A stretch of DNA of 64,000 nt from Megalobrama amblycephala (lineage: Eukaryota > Chordata > Actinopteri > Cypriniformes > Xenocyprididae): the NCBI RefSeq assembly GCF_018812025.1, contig NC_063045.1:54522457-54586456 (forward strand). The letters are read 5' to 3'. The notes beneath the pieces were generated by a model that worked only from the letters and a program-made list of their open reading frames with translations, searched no databases and was not told where the DNA came from. Below, in pieces: positions 58,372 to 64,000 of this stretch. Positions within the stretch are counted from its first letter, which is position 1. Every line of letters begins with the position of its first letter. The position numbers and the translations under genes are program-made.

Positions 58372-60418
58372 ATATTTCTTGAGGATTAGCGATAACAGTG
58401 AGTACTATCTATTGTCATATATCGTCATGTAAGATATAACTTATATTGTTTATATCTTGTGTTTGGATCATTTTTATGCTTAGTTTCCAGTCTATTGCGT
58501 TTAGGCTTCCCTTCTTTCATGATTGACTTTCTTTATACGCTTATTTTGAGCGTCTGTTTCCACTCAGTTTGATGAGCTCAGCTTTTGGCACAAACAGTAA
58601 ATTTTTCTGATTTAACGCACCGTCAGGTAAAGAAAAAAAAAAAAATCCAGATATGCCTGAAAGCAATCACTTTAATTAAAGCTCGGACCACAACAGTGTA
58701 TGTGTATTTATACAATAATGTGTTGATATGTTTGGAATGAGTTCTGTTCACTCTCTGATATTGTTTCTCGTCTTTCACATGGAAAACTGACTGACATTTA
58801 TCTGTTTCTGTTTTTTTATTAGGCCTCTCTAGGAAGTAGATGGCAAAGAAGCTCACTAGGATTTTAGAAAAAGGCACTCATTTTTCTTGTTCTTTCTCTC
58901 TGAGGCCTTTGAGAAAATAGACCTCATCTTTGAAGGGAATTGAATCGCAGGGCCTGGGATTTTTTTGGCTTTCCTTTAATTTACTTGGTGTTTCTGGGGA
59001 TATTAAGGTTGCATTGTCCCCAAGCAGACTTCTAAGAATCATTCCGTTTCAGAAGTGGTCCATAAAAGGTTTGATTCACTCTGATCATCCGCGCAGCCAC
59101 TTCATGGCTGTGTCCTGATTGTGCTTTCAGATTGAATCAAGAGAAAATACAAAGATGACCCAGTACCATCAGAGCTCGAGACTGTGGTGTGGACCTCTGG
59201 TTTTTCATCACCACAGATTCCGGCAAGACCACATGCCAGAAAGATTGAGTACATGGGAAAATCTGCGGAAAAAGAATCATATTCCCTCTTTCAAGTTAGG
59301 ATATCTTTCAAATTCTTCCAATGTCGTACCAGAGAAGGATCTTGATTAATCCCTGCTATGCTCTCAGGGAAGGTTATTAATTGAGCGGTTTGATGAATGA
59401 ACACTTGCCTTTGAATTATGTGTATTCTGCAGCAGTAGAGCTCACAGATTTACAGCGCTCTCCCTGGTGATGAGGGGCTTTAACTTCTCAGTCTGAAAAG
59501 CTAAAACCAGAGGAGGTTTGGGTAGAGAGTTGTTGTCTATTCTCCCTTTAATGTGTCTGTCAGAAGACTGCTGGGTAACAATTCACAAAGAAAGCTAATG
59601 TGCATCTAAATCTGCAGCTGAAGTCTCATTGGCCATTCAACGCAGCATCACCATTTTGCCTCTGACATTTTTTGAGTCTTGGAAATGAATGAATGAATGG
59701 ATTAATGGATTGTTTTAAGGCCTTCATGAATAATGCAATGACCTCGGTATGTTCTAAAGAAGCTTCAGATTTCTTGTAGGGACACGTGGACATTTTGTTT
59801 TTAGACATTTCCTTTCTGTCTGACCTAAATTTAGTTGCTAAACTTGAGTGCCTTGTAACTGAGGCTGTGATGAATTAATAATCATGGCAAAGAACTTTGT
59901 CCTCAATCTTTAGAACTCAAAATAGTCGATTGATAGCGGAATAAAATACATTGTACTTTTTGTGGTTGGCTACAGCGCAGGTAACCAAACAAGCCTTGAA
60001 GTTCTTGAGCTTGTTTTTCAAGCCATCGGGATGCTTTAAGGTACGGCGCCCGCCTGTGCCAAAATATGAAAATTCTGTAAAATCGGCATCTGCAGCAAAC
60101 TGTAATTAGGTCATGGCAATAAGTCCTGTCCTCCTTCACTGCTCCTTTTCAGGAGACCTTCATGAATAATCAGAGAAAAAACAGGCCACTGTTGGTCTTT
60201 GAAGTTTTCCATGCAACTAAAAATAATCCCATAATGCATTATAATGAAAAACCATTTGTTGGTTCCATCACTGCAGATGTAGTCAGAAAGCTTCAGCGGT
60301 AAACACAAAACAAAACCCAACCGCCTTGCAGAGAAACTGAGAACTTGAAAGGGGTTATTTGCATTTTGATTGACATTTAGAGTCAGGGTTAGCCATCAGA
60401 TGATCACATATGAGTGAA

Positions 60419-60423
<5 letters not shown>
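58372..60423. other. Intergenic, no gene seen
   Basis: Stop-rich on both strands apart from short frames without domains. The part 58830-59480 looks unique and is repeat-free. Confidence 0.35.

Positions 60424-60489
<66 letters not shown>
60424..60489. repeat. (AT)n microsatellite
   Basis: Uninterrupted AT run. Confidence 0.95.
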
Positions 60490-60492
<3 letters not shown>

Positions 60493-60834
60493 CATAAGGT
60501 TATGTAAAATAACTGATTTTAGGACATGCCACATCTTCTAACTTTTATATTTTTGTTGTTTTAATCTTATAACATGGTGTTGAATGGCAAGATCTCATTC
60601 AAATATTTTTCTTAACAAAGACAATTAATCGTGACCACATATATATATATATTTCATCTATGCAAACCATTATTGATCACATGACATGCAAAATGCAAAT
60701 GGAATTTGCCCATAATTGGTATGTTCAGGCCATGTCATAATTACCATAATTACAAGATTAAAGGCCTGTTCACACCAAGAACCACTATAAAGATGACTAT
60801 ATTAGCGTCCACACCAGCAGACGATATTGTTCTG

Positions 60835-61202
60835 GGTCCCACTTTATATTAAGTGGCCTTAACTACTATGTACTTACATCAAAAATAAGTACAATGTACT
60901 TATTGGGTTCATAGTGAATTGCAAAACACTTTTGTTGCTATTGAGGTGGGATATGGGTAAGGTTAGGGAAAGCTTTGGTGGTTTGGGTAGGTTTAAGGGT
61001 AGGGGTAAGGGTTAAGGGATGGGTCAACAGTGTAATTATAAATGTAATTACAAAAACTAATTACAGATGTAATTACATGCAGGTGTTTTTAAAATATAAG
61101 TACAATGTAAAACATGTTTGTACACAATAAGTGCATTGTATCAAATTATTAATTTAAATGTAAGTACATAGTAGTTAAGGCCACTTAATATAAAGTGGGT
61201 CC
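60835..61202. mobile_element. hAT-type palindromic MITE
   Basis: An exact 8-bp duplication, TTGTTCTG, lies at 60827-60834 and 61203-61210. The tips GGTCCCACTTTATATTAAG and CTTAATATAAAGTGGGTCC are inverted with one mismatch. The match extends inward through GGCCTTAACTACTATGTACT. It sits inside an older repeat starting near 60763 (GGCCTGTTCACACCAAGAAC). Confidence 0.8.
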
Positions 61203-61344
61203 TTGTTCTGTTTATTCTATGTCTGTCACTTTAAATGCTCGAGCTCATTACAGCAGGATGGATTCTGATTTTTCTGTTTTTATTGTTCATCAGCTGGATA
61301 AAGAAGTACGGAAGAGGATTAGGGCCAGCCAAGCAATAATAAAA

Positions 61345-61592
61345 AAATAAAACCATCTCGAGATTAAAGTTGTTAAATTTCGAGAAAAAACTCGTTAAAT
61401 TTCGAGAAAAAAGTCGAGATAAAATGTTGAGAATAAAGTAATTAAATTACGAGAAAAAAGTTAAATTTCGAGAAAAAGTCGAGATAAAATGTTGAGAATA
61501 AACTCATTAAATTACGAGAAAAAAGTCGTTAAATTATGAGAACAAATTCGTAATTTAACGAATTTGTTCTCGTAATTTAACGACTTTTTTAA
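61345..61592. repeat. Short-motif array, AAATTACGAGAAAAAA type
   Basis: Units of about 22-30 bp such as GTTAAATTTCGAGAAAAAA and GTCGAGATAAAATGTTGAG are repeated. The array ends in a palindrome at about 61533-61582 with arms GAGAACAAATTCG and CGAATTTGTTCTC. No terminal repeats were found. Confidence 0.8.
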
Positions 61593-62780
61593 AGTAGAGT
61601 AGGGAAGGCGTAGGACATTTAGCGTAAGCGTTTTGAAGAATGCGAAAACGGGAAGTAGCCTACGTTCAAGGCGATATTTTGTGTTTATAATGCATAAACG
61701 GCTGTATTTTTTTCGAAAATGACCGATGGTTTCTCTAGATAAGACCCTTATTCCTCGTCTGGTATCGTTTAAAGCCCTTTGAAGCTGCACTGAAACTGCA
61801 ATTTGGACCTTCAACCTGTTGGTAGCTGTTGAAATCCACTATATGGAGAAAAATCCTGGAATGTTTTCCTCAAAAACCTTAATTTCTTTTTGACTGACGA
61901 AAGAAAGACATGAACAATATGGATGACATGGGGGTGAGTAAATTATCAGGAAAAGTTTATTTAAAAGTGGACTATTCCTTTAATAACAAAGTATTTTCTA
62001 AGAGCTCCGACTTTTACCACGTGACAGCTGCAGATTTATGATAGCGTTGCCATAGAAACGCATAATTCAAAGGACTTGAACCGCTCAAAGACTGAATTTG
62101 AATGAAAGTTGAATGTCACTCATTGTCATGTCATAATTACGGTAATTACAACATGATTTTAACACGGCTGTCACACAAGATTATCAGTAAATAACGTCTT
62201 GATTTTTATTTCGTTCACAAAACTATCATAATGACTTTAGATGTAGAATATAAAGTAGTAATATGCACTACGTTTATGGTGTTTATGTAGCCTACTGTTT
62301 GGACAGACATATGTGAAGATTCTTCATTATCTTATGTTTTCCACGAAAAAATAACAAAATATGGAAGGGCATGACATGAGGATGAGTAACGACAGAATTT
62401 ATATCTTCGGGGGAAGTAGCCTATATCTCTAATTGTCACTCAATGACTTTCCTGAAACATCTTTCTCTTGAAAATCAATGGGTCTCTTTATTTGTAACAC
62501 TTTAGACAATCTTTAATTATTAACAATAGCATATTGTAGCAGTAAAGCCTATAATGCGTATCATTTGTCGATTCAAGATGCCATTAAATTTAGTTTATAT
62601 ATTCATTTAAATAGGCATGGGCTACGGATCTGTTAAGCGCAGTGTTTGTTAAAGACTTTTAATTAAATTTGGGTTATTATAAAGTAGGCTAATTATTTCA
62701 TTGCAGCAGTAGAAAGACTCCTATCTAGTGGCCATCTATCTGTATGTGTCCCGTAAGAAAATCTGCAAAGCAAAGTGTTC
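61593..62780. other. Intergenic with old MITE fragments
   Basis: A degraded AGGGATAGTTCACC-type end lies near 61925-61983 (GGGTGAGTAAATTATC, then GTGGACTATTCCTTTAA). A relative of the 23426 element lies at about 62000-62160. No exon is supported. Confidence 0.4.
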
Positions 62781-63109
62781 TCCTTTAACTGCAGAGGTCT
62801 CCACATCCCCTCACACACCTTTACCAGCCCGTGTTCCTTCCTACAGAGAGCAAGAGGCGGAGGAGAGAAAGGAGATCGTAGATACGCATCCTTGTTGAAG
62901 TCAATGAGAACTTCTCTTCGGTGGAAACGGCCGTTAGTGAAGGAGCTTCAGGACGTTTGGAGATCTCAGAAATGCTTTTGATGGTCTCAGCCGGCGATAT
63001 CGCTCCGTTCATGGTCAGAACAAAACTGAGAGACCATTTCAATGACTCAATGTGCTCGTTTTGAAGAGCAAAGGAGACATTTCTATAGGATTTTCAGTCC
63101 GGAGACGTG

Positions 63110-63140
63110 ATGTCTGCCAGCGCTCGTGCCCTTCTCTTAG
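63110..63140 (+). CDS. Possible first coding exon of the next gene
   Basis: An ATG at 63110 opens ten codons, MSASARALLL, plus one base, followed at once by a strong TTAG/GTAAGT donor (phase 1). The upstream 350 bases are purine-rich and less AT-rich than the surroundings, as in a 5' UTR. They contain a 27-codon upstream frame (62991-63074, MVSAGDIAPF...). A short Leu-rich start ending in phase 1 could be the beginning of a signal peptide split by an intron. In vertebrates the neighbour on this side of REXO2 is in the NXPE/CADM1 interval, so a CADM1-like cell-adhesion gene is possible. Ten codons cannot prove it, and it may be chance. Confidence 0.3.
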
Positions 63141-63459
63141 GTAAGTTTCCTCCTCGTGCTTGTGGAGTGATGTCTCTGCAGCGCGTGGCGAATTTGATCA
63201 GATGTAGATATTTAGTAGACTTTGTAGTAGTTTACTTGGTTGGTGATGTCAGTCGTTTCTGCTAATGTTACTTTTACACGACAATTGACAAAAATAAGAT
63301 TATGGCAAGCTGTTTTAGCATTTTCTTTAAGCGTACTAGTAGCTAATTTTGTTACTAGTAGAACTGAGTAGGCTAATAGTGACTATTATTTTTTAGTTTC
63401 ACTAGTAACTGTTTTCTAGACATTGGTATATATTCCTGTAGTGATTAGCATCATAGGCT
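63141..63459. other. Presumed intron or intergenic, nothing recognised
   Basis: AT-rich, no frame and no repeat boundary seen. Confidence 0.35.
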
Positions 63460-63556
63460 ATTTATTTCTTTGCTACAGTACTTGTCACTATTACATTGTT
63501 ACTAAACAAAAAAAAAAAAATGTAATAGTGACAAGTACTGTAGCAAAGAAATAAAT
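63460..63556. repeat. Perfect 38-bp inverted repeat
   Basis: The arms 63460-63497 and 63519-63556 are exact reverse complements, including TTTGCTACAGTACTTGTCAC. They are separated by a 21-base A-rich loop. No terminal repeat or target duplication surrounds it. Confidence 0.9.
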
Positions 63557-63936
63557 AATCTGATTCTATTCCAGTTGTTGCTGGTATAAGTTTTACTAGG
63601 CATATTTTATTGTTTACTTGTTATATGTAATGGACTAGACAAAATAGCTATTTTATAGTTCAATCTTATTAGTAGATTAAAAAGTGATTAAATATTAAAG
63701 TGGCTTGCCATAACCAGGTATACTTCAACCTTACATGTGCTGTATTATTCAGCATCCGGATATATTATGCATTCATTTATTAATGCCTTCCTGTCCATGA
63801 ATTAAGTTATGCTTTCAGGTGTTGTTCACAAGTGATGTTAAATGCATGTTTCACAGCCTTTTTTACAAACTCTCTGCGTTGCAATATTTTAAATGATACC
63901 GTACTGAAAGAGAACTATTTTAATGTTGAATTTAGG

Positions 63937-64000
63937 TTAGGTTAGGTATACTTTATTGTCCCAATGGGAAATTTGTTTCTGACAAATTTCCCAATGGGGA
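63937..64000 (-). repeat. Probable LINE 3' end at window edge
   Basis: GTATACTTTATTGTCCCAAT and GGGAAATTTG resemble the reverse-complemented 3' ends of fish LINEs, like the one at 49902 (TTTATTAATTTCCC). It also contains an inverted CCCAATGGGAAATTTGT/ACAAATTTCCC pair. It is cut by the window end. Confidence 0.4.

Overview
The window looks like a stretch of a teleost nuclear genome, most probably a cyprinid (zebrafish/carp group). It is AT-rich and intron-bearing, full of AT, CA and GA microsatellites, and packed with Tc1-like, hAT-like, TTAA-flanked and LINE/SINE-derived repeats of the kind common in cyprinids. No bacterial, viral or organellar gene set is visible. The organism call rests on repeat style and on the one clear gene; I could not run a search.

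One protein-coding gene can be read completely: rexo2 (oligoribonuclease / small-fragment nuclease, a DEDDh 3'-5' exonuclease), plus strand, seven coding exons between 31967 and 36642. All splice sites are GT-AG, all five catalytic residues are present, the N-terminus looks like a mitochondrial presequence, and an AATAAA lies at 37017. Intron 2 carries a broken Tc1-like transposon and intron 5 a TTAA-flanked element. Near the right edge (63110-63140) a short ATG-plus-donor segment may be the first coding exon of the next gene; in vertebrates CADM1 lies on this side of REXO2, but identity cannot be decided from ten codons.

The remainder is intergenic and dominated by transposable-element remains. 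From left to right: a TTAA-flanked element containing a complete hAT-type insertion (746-3078); a piggyBac-like remnant (7438-8278); a TTAA element with a THAP-domain relic on one strand and a P2X7-tail-like exon on the other (8936-10263); inverted-repeat MITEs and a short-motif-filled MITE (19191-19788); palindromic MITEs around 24-26 kb; a three-level nest (26653-28164); an internally deleted Tc1-like element with long terminal repeats (29884-31239); a large hAT-like element (38479-39568); a second copy of the THAP-type element (46298-46972); a Tc1-like element interrupted by a LINE fragment with a target-site duplication (49228-51519); and several TIR-bounded MITEs to the end. At least nine elements are flanked by TTAA.

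Between the repeats lie low-repeat stretches (about 8.5, 11.7, 21.9, 28.9 and 41.5 kb) that look like candidate conserved non-coding DNA, judged only by composition and homeodomain-type TAATTA motifs. No tRNA, rRNA, CRISPR array or origin was recognised.
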